A stretch of DNA of 64,000 bases from Ga0077527 sp038316355 (GTDB taxonomy: Bacteria; Pseudomonadota; Gammaproteobacteria; Burkholderiales; SG8-41). The notes under the pieces were generated by a model. That model saw only the letters and a list, made by a program, of their open reading frames with translations. It was not told the origin of the DNA and did no database searches. Location of the stretch: NCBI GenBank assembly GCA_038316355.1, contig JBBQAO010000011.1, positions 6,717-70,716 on the forward strand. Reading direction: 5' to 3'. How positions within the stretch are numbered: position 1 is the first letter of the stretch; the number at the start of each line of letters is the position of its first letter. Positions 16,460-23,441 of the stretch are shown in pieces. The position numbers and the translations under genes were made by a program.

Positions 16460-17611
16460 ATGAAAATCACTGCTGTCAAAAGTTATGCCGTGCATCCCGG
16501 CTGGCGCAAGAACCTCATTTTCGTCAAAGTTGAAACCGATGCCGGCATCCACGGCTGGGGTGAAGCCTATTCGCAGTACGACCGCGACACCGCGGTGATG
16601 GCACAGCTCAATGCGCTGGGGCCGTATCTCGTCGGTCGCAGCCCCTTCGACATCAAACATTTCACCCAGTTTGCCTTCGACGATTACGCGGCGCGCCGCG
16701 GTTCGGTGGAGTTGTTCTGCGCGATCAGCGGTATCGAGCAGGCGCTGTGGGACATCGTTGGCAAGGCGACGAAGCAGCCGGTGTACAACCTGCTCGGCGG
16801 CAAATACCGCGACAAGATCCGCGTCTATGCCAACGGCTGGAGTTACGGCATGAAGGAGCCTGCGGACTATGCACGCGCCGCTGAAAAAGTGGTGAAGCAG
16901 GGTTTTACCGCGATGAAGTTCGATCCGCTGCCGTCGCCGTGGCGCAGCTGGATTCCCAAGGAACATGAAAAGCGCGCGATCAGCGTGGTGAAAGCGATCC
17001 GCGATGCGGTCGGTCCTGATATCGATCTGCTGATCGAGCAGCACCGGCGCCTCGCGCCGATGCACGCGATCCGGCTCGACAAACAGCTCGCTGAATTCGA
17101 TCTGTACTGGATGGAAGAATCCTGTCAGGCAGAGTTCCCCGACGAGCTGGCGCAGATCCGCCGCGAGATCGGTGTGCCGGTGGTGATCGGTGAGGCGACT
17201 TACACCAAGACCGGTTTCCGGCCGCTGCTGGAAAAACGTTCGGCCGATATTCTGAATCCCGACGTTGCCTGCGTCGGCGGCATATTGGAGCTCAAGGAAA
17301 TCGCCGCAATGGCGGAATCCTTCCTGGTTGCCATGTCACCGCACAATTACAACTCGACGCTGGTGGCGCTGGCATCGACGGTGCACGCGTCGGCAACCAT
17401 GCCCAACTTCATCATCACCGAATATTTCCTGCCCTTCGTCGATTTCTGCGACACGATTTCGCCGAACCAGCTGAAGCCGAAAAACGGTTATATTGAATTG
17501 CCGACCGCGCCGGGCTTGGGCATTGATGTTGATGAAGAAGCGCTGAAAAAGCATCCGGCCAAGGTGTACCCACAACGCAAGCTGCGCACCCCGGCCGATG
17601 AGGGCCCGTAA
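16460..17611 (+). CDS. Mandelate racemase/galactonate dehydratase-type enolase superfamily protein
   Basis: A 383-residue member of the enolase superfamily, which abstracts a proton next to a carboxylate held by Mg2+. The N-terminal capping domain runs to about residue 120; the barrel follows. Candidate metal ligands are Glu in LLIEQHRR, Glu in WMEESC and Glu in VVIGEATY. The His in SPHNYNS with an upstream Asp (NPDVACVGG) matches the His-Asp dyad of the mandelate racemase subgroup, and a late Glu occurs in ITEYF. The closest character is a sugar-acid dehydratase, but the substrate cannot be told. It may share a transcript with the preceding gene (135-base gap). Confidence 0.85.
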   Translation: MKITAVKSYAVHPGWRKNLIFVKVETDAGIHGWGEAYSQYDRDTAVMAQLNALGPYLVGRSPFDIKHFTQFAFDDYAARRGSVELFCAISGIEQALWDIVGKATKQPVYNLLGGKYRDKIRVYANGWSYGMKEPADYARAAEKVVKQGFTAMKFDPLPSPWRSWIPKEHEKRAISVVKAIRDAVGPDIDLLIEQHRRLAPMHAIRLDKQLAEFDLYWMEESCQAEFPDELAQIRREIGVPVVIGEATYTKTGFRPLLEKRSADILNPDVACVGGILELKEIAAMAESFLVAMSPHNYNSTLVALASTVHASATMPNFIITEYFLPFVDFCDTISPNQLKPKNGYIELPTAPGLGIDVDEEALKKHPAKVYPQRKLRTPADEGP

Positions 17612-17625
17612 AGCAGCACCTTAAA

Positions 17626-17650
17626 ATAATAATAAAATCAATGAATTACG
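17626..17650 (+). repeat. Dispersed AT-rich motif, copy 3
   Basis: AATAATAAAATCAATGAATT followed by ACG, between two convergent genes, a close match to the consensus. On the minus strand it provides a T-rich tract after the capA hairpin. Confidence 0.6.
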
Positions 17651-17683
17651 TGTTTACCGCCACCTTCAGGTGGCAGTAAACAC
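17650..17683 (-). terminator. Hairpin at the end of the CapA-like gene, probable terminator
   Basis: GTGTTTAC/GTAAACAC and GCCACC/GGTGGC pair with one C-A mismatch around a TTCA loop (17665-17668). In minus-strand reading it overlaps the last codons of the CapA-like gene and is followed by the T-rich complement of the AT motif. Confidence 0.65.
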
Positions 17684-18709
17684 GGCCTTGTTGCCGTCCA
17701 TCCTGATTGCGGTGTTGAATTTCGCGCTGCTCTTGCGCAAGACTTCCAGCGCCGCCTGTTCACTGGCCAGATCGCAGATCACGGTTTCGTTGTGATCGTT
17801 GTGGCGGACGAATTCGAAGGACGCGCTTTCACAGTTTCTGCCGTTCAGCTGCACCCGCGCCAGCATGCCGATCCAGTTGCCGTGCTGGATGCCGCCATGG
17901 CCGGTGTGAAACGAGAAACTGCCGAGGCCGTAAAACACCGGCTTGCCTTTGTAGATTTCCACCGGCAGCGAATAGTGCGGGCCGTGGCCGATGACGATGT
18001 CGGCGCCGGCATCGATCACGGCATGGGCGATCTCGGTCATGTAATCGAGCACGTCTTCCTTGAGGCCCCAGTGCTGTGAGGCGACCAGCACATCCACTTC
18101 CTTGCGCAGTGCGGTGATTTCAGCGACGTACTCGGCGAGGTATTTCGGGTCAGCCCAGGTCACGATCACCGGCGGCACGCCGGGGCGGTTGGACGGCGGC
18201 ATGTCCTGGCGGGTCTTGTGCAGCGGCAACTGGTACGCGGTATTGCCGCGCAAGGCGGCAACCCCGGTGGAGTGTTCACCGGCTTCGTGATTGGTCGGCC
18301 AGTAGACGGAAGTGCGCTGCACGAAGCCGTAACGTACGCCATTGCGGGTGATGATCACCGGCTTGCGCGCCTGCGCGCGATTGAGTCCGGTGCCGGTGAC
18401 AGGGATGCCGAGTTTTTCCAGTTCGCGCAGCGAGGATTTGATGGCCTCGGCGCCGTAATTGACGTTATTGGCATTGCCGATGGCGTGATAACCGGCGATT
18501 TTCAGCGCCTGGCCTGCGGCCGGAGCGGCATAAAAACCTTCATCCGTTACCGATACTTCGGCGGAGGGCTGATACAGGCAGCATTCCAGGTTGCCGAACA
18601 GCACGTCGGCGCTGCGCAGGGTGTCGACGACGCGCGAGAGCGGCAGTGTGGGGTCGGCTACATTCATCAGGTTGATGTCGCCAGTGAACATCATCAGCGT
18701 ACTGCTCAT
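17666..18709 (-). CDS. CapA family protein (metallophosphatase fold)
   Basis: A 347-residue protein of the CapA/PgsA family (poly-gamma-glutamate capsule synthesis, calcineurin-like fold). Landmarks: FTGDINLM near the N-terminus, LFGNLEC, the NANNVNYG segment (family motif GNNHxxDxG variant), ASQHWGLK and IGHGPHYSLPVEIYKGKPVFYGLGSF. It has no signal peptide or membrane anchor, unlike PgsA, so it may be a cytoplasmic phosphatase-like enzyme rather than a capsule protein. No pgsBC genes are nearby. It is transcribed away from the small-RNA region. Confidence 0.85.
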   Translation of the reverse strand: MSSTLMMFTGDINLMNVADPTLPLSRVVDTLRSADVLFGNLECCLYQPSAEVSVTDEGFYAAPAAGQALKIAGYHAIGNANNVNYGAEAIKSSLRELEKLGIPVTGTGLNRAQARKPVIITRNGVRYGFVQRTSVYWPTNHEAGEHSTGVAALRGNTAYQLPLHKTRQDMPPSNRPGVPPVIVTWADPKYLAEYVAEITALRKEVDVLVASQHWGLKEDVLDYMTEIAHAVIDAGADIVIGHGPHYSLPVEIYKGKPVFYGLGSFSFHTGHGGIQHGNWIGMLARVQLNGRNCESASFEFVRHNDHNETVICDLASEQAALEVLRKSSAKFNTAIRMDGNKAVFTAT

Positions 18710-18838
18710 GCTTGTTTCTCTCCAGGGTTGTGATGTGAATCGCGCCGTATGCGCGATACGAGAACATGGGTTTATCGCCTGGAGGCGGGTGCGTCAAGCT
18801 TGCGCGAACCTTGCGGATCCGCGCCGCCGGGCACATTT

Positions 18839-18854
18839 TGTGATGCAGATCACG
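18839..18854. promoter_or_regulatory. Crp-like palindrome
   Basis: TGTGA-TGCAGA-TCACG matches nine of ten positions of the Crp consensus TGTGA-N6-TCACA. It lies 130 bases upstream of the CapA-like start and about 110 bases upstream of the small-RNA -10. No class II spacing is seen to either promoter. Confidence 0.45.
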
Positions 18855-18938
18855 GCCGTCCTGGAAAAAATCCGCTTCGCCTTAGTTATTCTAATTCGTT
18901 CGACAATAAAATTTATATTGCGAAGCAGCAAAAACCGC

Positions 18939-18966
18939 TTGACGGCCAAATTGGTGATGGCAAAAT
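18939..18966 (+). promoter_or_regulatory. Promoter of candidate small RNA
   Basis: TTGACG (18939-18944), 16-base spacer, CAAAAT (18961-18966), with an AT-rich UP-like stretch upstream. Predicted start near 18973. Confidence 0.55.
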
Positions 18967-18972
18967 AGCACC

Positions 18973-19067
18973 TGTGTTGGGTGTCTTTACAGACATCGGC
19001 ACACATCCTCCAAAACCTCCTCCTTTGGTGGAACTTCAGCGCAACCCTCCGGGGTTGCGCTTTTTTT
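18973..19067 (+). ncRNA. Candidate ~95-nt small RNA with anti-Shine-Dalgarno hairpin loop
   Basis: Three stem-loops follow the promoter. The first pairs GGTGTCT with AGACATC (18980-18997). The second pairs CCAAA (19010-19014) with TTTGG (19024-19028), extended by three pairs below a T-T mismatch, and displays the nine-base loop ACCTCCTCC, complementary to Shine-Dalgarno sequences. The third is a perfect nine-pair terminator GCGCAACCC/GGGTTGCGC (19039-19060) with seven T. A betaproteobacterial family of toxic small RNAs with a conserved anti-Shine-Dalgarno sequence has been reported; membership is likely on architecture but not tested. Alternatively this is an antisense regulator of G-rich ribosome sites in trans. 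Confidence 0.65.
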
Positions 19068-19433
19068 GTGCTGTCGATGCGGCAACGCAACATACTAGTG
19101 GAAAACGACAAGTAACGCTGTACCTTCCATCAGCTGAACCGCTGTGCCCCGGGCTTGAAGTGGTAGGCCCTGAGTCACCGAAAGTGGCGGAGAAAGGCGG
19201 CAGTGGAGCGTGCGTGATGCTGTTGCAGAACAGGGGACAGCAACCATGAAAATGCATGGTGCTGCAGTGCGGGGTCGTCATAGTGCTTTGGTATACTCGA
19301 TTTGCAGCAATATTCCGCGGCAATATTTCCGGAGTCATTCGCCCTGGCGCGAGGGTCATGTGCCGAGGTCTTTCCCGATTAAAACCTGTATGCGGTATTC
19401 GCCGCCCCCGCGGTTTGTGCAATCGCGGGTTTA

Positions 19434-19476
19434 TTGACTGCGGTCAAGGCTGGCGTTACAGCCGCTGTAATAGATT
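19434..19476 (+). promoter_or_regulatory. Crp/Fnr-type box and promoter of sucCD-fdsBA-fhs
   Basis: TTGACTGCGGTCAA (19434-19447) is a perfect palindrome in its half-sites. A -10-like TAGATT (19471-19476) gives a start near 19483 and a box centre about 42 bases upstream, the class II activator position. The start falls inside the 5' arm of the terminator at 19479, so this transcript could not form that hairpin while transcripts from upstream would. The same box precedes tctC, oxc and frc. Confidence 0.6.
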
Positions 19477-19478
19477 TG

Positions 19479-19508
19479 GCGTCCCTGCGGAACCGGGACG
19501 CTTTTTTT
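19479..19508 (+). terminator. Rho-independent terminator just upstream of sucC
   Basis: GCGTCCC (19479-19485) pairs with GGGACGC (19495-19501) around nine bases, followed by seven T. It ends 29 bases before the sucC ATG and must be bypassed or avoided for sucC expression. Confidence 0.85.
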
Positions 19509-19537
19509 AACGAGCGCATTTGACGCGGATCAGAATA

Positions 19538-20707
19538 ATGAAAATTCACGAGTACCAGGCCAAAGAACTGCTGCGCAAATACGGCGTGCCCACGCCGCGC
19601 GGCATCCCCTGCTTCAGCGTTGACGAAGCCGTCAGCGCCGCCGCCAAACTCGGCGGCAGCGTGTGGGTCGTCAAGGCGCAGATCCATGCCGGCGGTCGCG
19701 GCAAGGGCGGTGGTGTCAAAGTCGCCAAGTCGCCGGCTGAGGTGAAAACCTATGCCAGCAGCATCCTCGGCATGCAGCTGAAGACTCACCAGACCGGCCC
19801 CGAAGGACAGAAGGTGCGGCGGCTGCTGATCGAAGAAGGCGCCGACATCAAGAAGGAACTGTATGTCGGCATGGTGATCGACCGCGGCACGCAGCGCGTG
19901 GTGCTGATGGCCTCCAGCGAAGGCGGCATGGACATCGAGGAAGTGGCAGCGCATACCCCGGAAAAAATCCACAAGATCGCGATTGACCCGGTGAAAGGGC
20001 TGACCGATGGCGACGCCGATGCGGTGGCGGGCAAGATCGGCGTCCCGGCGGCGTCAGTGCCGCAGGCGCGCGCGTTGCTGCAGGCTTTATACAAGGCGTT
20101 CGACGAAACCGATGCCTCGCTGGCCGAAATCAATCCGCTGATCCTCACCGGCGACGGCAAGGTGATCGCGCTGGATGCCAAGATCGATTTCGACGGCAAC
20201 GCGCTGTTTCGCCATCCCGACCTGGTCGCGTTGCGCGACCTCGATGAAGAGGATCCCGCGGAAGTCGAGGCCTCCAAACACGATCTTAATTACATCCAGC
20301 TCGACGGCAACATCGGCTGCCTGGTCAACGGCGCCGGCCTCGCGATGGCGTCGATGGACATCATCAAGCTCTACGGCGGCAGTCCCGCCAACTTCCTCGA
20401 CGTCGGCGGCAGCGCCACCGCGGAGAAAGTCACCGAAGCGTTCAAGATCATGCTGCGCAACCCGCAGCTGAAAGCGATCCTGGTGAACATTTTCGGTGGA
20501 ATCATGAAGTGCGATGTCATCGCGCAGGGCGTGGTGGCTGCGGCGCGGCAGGTCAGCCTCAGCGTGCCGCTGGTGGTGCGCCTCGAAGGCACCAACGTCG
20601 ATCTCGGCAAGAAAATCCTCGCCGAATCCGGGTTGCCGATCATTTCCGCGAACAACATGGCTGATGCCGCGCTGAAAGTCGTTGCTGCAGCGAAGGGGAA
20701 GAACTGA
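19538..20707 (+). CDS. sucC: Succinyl-CoA synthetase beta subunit (ADP-forming)
   Basis: SucC with SucD interconverts succinyl-CoA and succinate with ATP or GTP in the TCA cycle. The 389-residue product has the ATP-grasp domain (KAQIHAGGRGKGGGVK near residue 45; EINPLILTGDGKVIALDAK near 200) and the C-terminal CoA-ligase domain (NFLDVGGSATAEKV, IFGGIMKCDVIA). ATG 19538 gives the family start MKIHEYQAKELLRKYGVP. The stop overlaps the sucD start by one base. The presence of a Crp/Fnr box upstream links it to the oxalate/formate genes. The ligase pair is closely SucC-like rather than a malate thiokinase. Confidence 0.96.
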   Translation: MKIHEYQAKELLRKYGVPTPRGIPCFSVDEAVSAAAKLGGSVWVVKAQIHAGGRGKGGGVKVAKSPAEVKTYASSILGMQLKTHQTGPEGQKVRRLLIEEGADIKKELYVGMVIDRGTQRVVLMASSEGGMDIEEVAAHTPEKIHKIAIDPVKGLTDGDADAVAGKIGVPAASVPQARALLQALYKAFDETDASLAEINPLILTGDGKVIALDAKIDFDGNALFRHPDLVALRDLDEEDPAEVEASKHDLNYIQLDGNIGCLVNGAGLAMASMDIIKLYGGSPANFLDVGGSATAEKVTEAFKIMLRNPQLKAILVNIFGGIMKCDVIAQGVVAAARQVSLSVPLVVRLEGTNVDLGKKILAESGLPIISANNMADAALKVVAAAKGKN

Positions 20708-21591
20708 TGTCCATCCTGATCAATAAAAACTCCCGGGTCATGACCCAGGGCATCACCGGCAAGACGGGGATGTTTCATACCAAGACCGGCAAGGAATACG
20801 CCAACGGCAAAAATTGTTATGTCGCCGGTGTGACGCCGAAAAAGGGCGGCCAGAGTTACGAAGGCATTCCGATTTTCAATTCGGTGCGCGAAGCGAAAGA
20901 TGCGACCGGCGCGAATGTTTCGGTGATCTACGTGCCGCCGCCCTATGCCGCCGCGGCGATCGAGGAGGCGGTGGATGCGCAACTGGAACTGGTGATCTGC
21001 ATTACCGAAGGCATTCCGGTGCGCGACATGGTCCGTCTCAAATACAAGATGGAGCAACAGTGCAGCAAGACGCTGCTGATCGGCCCCAACTGCCCTGGCG
21101 TGATCACGCCCGACGAAATCAAGATCGGCATCATGCCCGGCCATATCCATAAAAAAGGCCCGATCGGCGTGGTGTCGCGCTCTGGCACACTGACCTATGA
21201 AGCGGTCGGCCAGTTGATGGAAATCGGCCTCGGCCAGTCGTCCTGCGTCGGTATCGGCGGCGACCCGGTGAATGGCTTAAAGCACATCGATGTGATGAAA
21301 ATGTTCAACGATGATCCGCAGACGGAAGCGGTGATCATGGTCGGCGAAATAGGCGGCTCGAACGAGGAAGAGTGCGCGCGCTGGATCAAGACCAATATGA
21401 AAAAACCCGTGGTCGGTTTCATCGCCGGCGTGACGGCCCCCCCGGGCAAACGCATGGGCCATGCCGGCGCGATTATTTCCGGCGGCAAGGGCACTGCGGA
21501 AGAAAAACTTGCGGTGATGGAAGAGTGTGGCATCAAGACCACCAAGAATCCCGCCGAAATGGGCAGGTTGTTGCAGTCGGTGCTTAAATAA
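20707..21591 (+). CDS. sucD: Succinyl-CoA synthetase alpha subunit
   Basis: SucD binds CoA and carries the active-site histidine that is phosphorylated during catalysis. The 294-residue protein starts MSILINKNSRVMTQGITGKTGMFHT (CoA-binding Rossmann fold), has GPNCPGVITPDEIKIGIMPG, and the phosphohistidine region AGVTAPPGKRMGHAGAIISG. It overlaps sucC by one base (TGATG), indicating translational coupling. The next gene, fdsB, follows after 74 bases in the same direction. Confidence 0.96.
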   Translation: MSILINKNSRVMTQGITGKTGMFHTKTGKEYANGKNCYVAGVTPKKGGQSYEGIPIFNSVREAKDATGANVSVIYVPPPYAAAAIEEAVDAQLELVICITEGIPVRDMVRLKYKMEQQCSKTLLIGPNCPGVITPDEIKIGIMPGHIHKKGPIGVVSRSGTLTYEAVGQLMEIGLGQSSCVGIGGDPVNGLKHIDVMKMFNDDPQTEAVIMVGEIGGSNEEECARWIKTNMKKPVVGFIAGVTAPPGKRMGHAGAIISGGKGTAEEKLAVMEECGIKTTKNPAEMGRLLQSVLK

Positions 21592-21665
21592 ATCCGGTGT
21601 TGTAAGCAGGAGCTACGGCGGATGTCGGCGCGATAAACGATAGAGATAAGTGAGGAGCAGAGATT

Positions 21666-23363
21666 TTGGAAGGTGGCATCGTGAAGCGCGGCAAACGTAA
21701 CCGTGGGTCCCTCAGGGGACGCGCGGTGGATACGCGTGCGTTGACGCAAGTGCAGGCCTTGCTGGCAGAAGCGCAGCACGAGACCGGCGTCGAGCCGCGG
21801 CGCCGCGACCTGCTGATCGAAAATCTGCACCGCATCCAGGATCGCTACGGCCACATTGCCGCTGCGCACATCGTCGCACTGGCGCGTGAAATGAAGCTGG
21901 CGATGACCGAGGTTTATGAAGTTGCCACCTTCTATCACCACTTTGATGTGGTGAAGGAAGGCGATAAAGCGCCGCCGGCATTGACGGTGCGCGTCTGTGA
22001 TTCGTTGTCCTGCGAGCTGTCCGGCGCAGGCGCGTTGATGACCGGTCTGAAAAAAGCGCTGGGTGATGGCGTGCGCGTGATCCCGGCGCCCTGCGTCGGT
22101 CGCTGCGAGCAGGCACCGGTGGCGGTGGTCGGGCAGAATCCGGTGGCGCAGGCCACTGTTGATAAAGTCAAAACGCTGGTGGCTGCGAAAAAGACGCATT
22201 GTGCTGTCGGCAAGTACGTGGCGTATGCCGAGTATCGCAAGCAGGGCGGTTACACCATCCCGGCGGAATGCCTGGCCGGCAAACGCGATGCGGAAACCCT
22301 GATCAAGACCATGGAAAATTCCAGCCTGCGCGGTTTGGGCGGCGCGGGTTTTCCGACGGGGCGCAAATGGCGCATTGTGCGTGGCGAAAAGGGCCCGCGC
22401 GTGATGGCGATCAACATCGACGAGGGCGAACCCGGCACGTTCAAGGATCGCCATTATCTGGAAACCGATCCGCATCGTTTTCTCGAAGGTATGCTGATTG
22501 CGGCATGGACCGTACAGGTGTCCGAGGTCTATATCTACCTGCGCGATGAGTACGCCGGTGTGCGCGCCATTTTCAAAAAAGAAATCAAGGCGCTGCAGGC
22601 CGATCCGCCGTGCCCGCTGCCGCCGATATTCCTGCGTCGTGGTGCCGGCGCCTATATCTGCGGTGAAGAATCCGCGATGATCGAATCCATCGAAGGCAAA
22701 CGCGGCATGCCGCGGTTGCGACCGCCGTACGTGGCACAGGTCGGTTTGTTCGGTTACCCGACGCTCGAACACAACATGGAAACCCTGCACTGGGTGCGCG
22801 AAATCCTCGAAAAAGGTGCCGACTGGTTTGCCGGTCATGGCCGTAACGGTCGCAAGGGGCTGCGTTCGTTTTCGGTATCGGGTCGTGTGCAGAAGCCTGG
22901 CGTACATCTCGCGCCGGCGGGCATCACCGTTAAAGAGCTGATTGCCGAGTATTGCGGCGGCATGTTGCCGGGACACGAGTTTTACGGCTATCTGCCGGGC
23001 GGGGCATCCGGCGGCATCCTGCCGGCGTCGTTGGGGGATGTGCCGCTGGATTTCGACACGCTGCATCCCCACGGCTCATTTATCGGTTCCGCGGCGGTAA
23101 TTATTTTGTCGGATCAGGACAAGGCCAGCGGTGCTGCGCGCAACATCATGAAATTTTTCGCCGAGGAATCCTGCGGCCAGTGCACGCCCTGCCGTGTTGG
23201 CACCGCGAAGGCGCTGCAATTGATGGAGTCGCCGAGCTGGGATCAGGGACTGCTCGAAGAACTGTCGGCGGCGATGGCCGATGCCTCGATCTGCGGCCTG
23301 GGCCAGGCGGCGCCCAATCCGATCCGCACGGTAATGAAATATTTTTCCAAGGAAATTCTGTGA
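21666..23363 (+). CDS. fdsB: NAD-dependent formate dehydrogenase beta subunit, NuoE-NuoF fusion
   Basis: The diaphorase part of a soluble, NAD-linked molybdenum or tungsten formate dehydrogenase. The N-terminal ~170 residues are a thioredoxin-like NuoE/FdsG domain with [2Fe-2S] cysteines in CDSLSCE and CVGRCEQ. The remainder is NuoF/FdsB-like: FMN site LRGLGGAGFPTGRKW, NADH-binding GEESAMIESIEGKRG and the [4Fe-4S] motif ESCGQCTPCRVG. In many relatives FdsG and FdsB are separate; the fusion (565 residues) resembles the two-subunit enzymes of methylotrophs. The start is TTG 21666, eight bases after GAGGAG; GTG 21681 is an alternative. Confidence 0.9.
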   Translation: MEGGIVKRGKRNRGSLRGRAVDTRALTQVQALLAEAQHETGVEPRRRDLLIENLHRIQDRYGHIAAAHIVALAREMKLAMTEVYEVATFYHHFDVVKEGDKAPPALTVRVCDSLSCELSGAGALMTGLKKALGDGVRVIPAPCVGRCEQAPVAVVGQNPVAQATVDKVKTLVAAKKTHCAVGKYVAYAEYRKQGGYTIPAECLAGKRDAETLIKTMENSSLRGLGGAGFPTGRKWRIVRGEKGPRVMAINIDEGEPGTFKDRHYLETDPHRFLEGMLIAAWTVQVSEVYIYLRDEYAGVRAIFKKEIKALQADPPCPLPPIFLRRGAGAYICGEESAMIESIEGKRGMPRLRPPYVAQVGLFGYPTLEHNMETLHWVREILEKGADWFAGHGRNGRKGLRSFSVSGRVQKPGVHLAPAGITVKELIAEYCGGMLPGHEFYGYLPGGASGGILPASLGDVPLDFDTLHPHGSFIGSAAVIILSDQDKASGAARNIMKFFAEESCGQCTPCRVGTAKALQLMESPSWDQGLLEELSAAMADASICGLGQAAPNPIRTVMKYFSKEIL

Positions 23364-23429
23364 AGGCGTGAATGAGTGAAGGCGTGAACGGGGTGCCCCT
23401 TTCACACCTTTACGTCTTCACTCCTTCAC
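23360..23429 (+). promoter_or_regulatory. Long imperfect hairpin between fdsB and fdsA
   Basis: The left arm (23360-23388) holds two copies of GTGAAGGCGTGAA at a 16-base period and pairs with the right arm (23401-23429) at 23 of 29 positions plus two G-T pairs. It overlaps the fdsB stop codon and ends two bases before the fdsA ribosome site (GGGAG). It probably affects mRNA processing or the ratio of the subunits. No T run follows, so termination is unlikely. Confidence 0.6.
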
Positions 23430-23441
23430 CGGGAGTAATCC

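Larger units (their letters stand above)
19289..19508 (+). ncRNA. Possible second short transcript upstream of sucC
   Basis: An extended -10 (TGGTATACT, 19289-19297) would start an RNA near 19304 that ends at the terminator at 19479-19508, about 205 bases, with several possible hairpins (for example CCCGCG/CGCGGG around 19407-19429). No known RNA family recognised; I compared it mentally with 6S RNA and did not find the closing stem. Weak evidence. Confidence 0.25.
18710..19537. other. 828-bp non-coding region between capA-like gene and sucC
   Basis: No credible protein gene is seen. It holds, in order, a Crp-like palindrome (18839-18854), an AT-rich tract (18886-18935), a small-RNA promoter and candidate RNA ending in a terminator at 19067, about 220 bases without recognised features, an extended -10 promoter (19289-19297), a Crp/Fnr-type box (19434-19447) and a second terminator (19479-19508). 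Confidence 0.8.

Noticed and set aside
19289..19508. 6S RNA upstream of sucC
   Set aside because: The length is suitable but no long closing stem between the ends or typical central bubble could be found.
19538..21591. Malate thiokinase (mtkAB) of the serine cycle
   Set aside because: The proteins follow canonical SucC/SucD motifs closely and no other serine-cycle genes are present.
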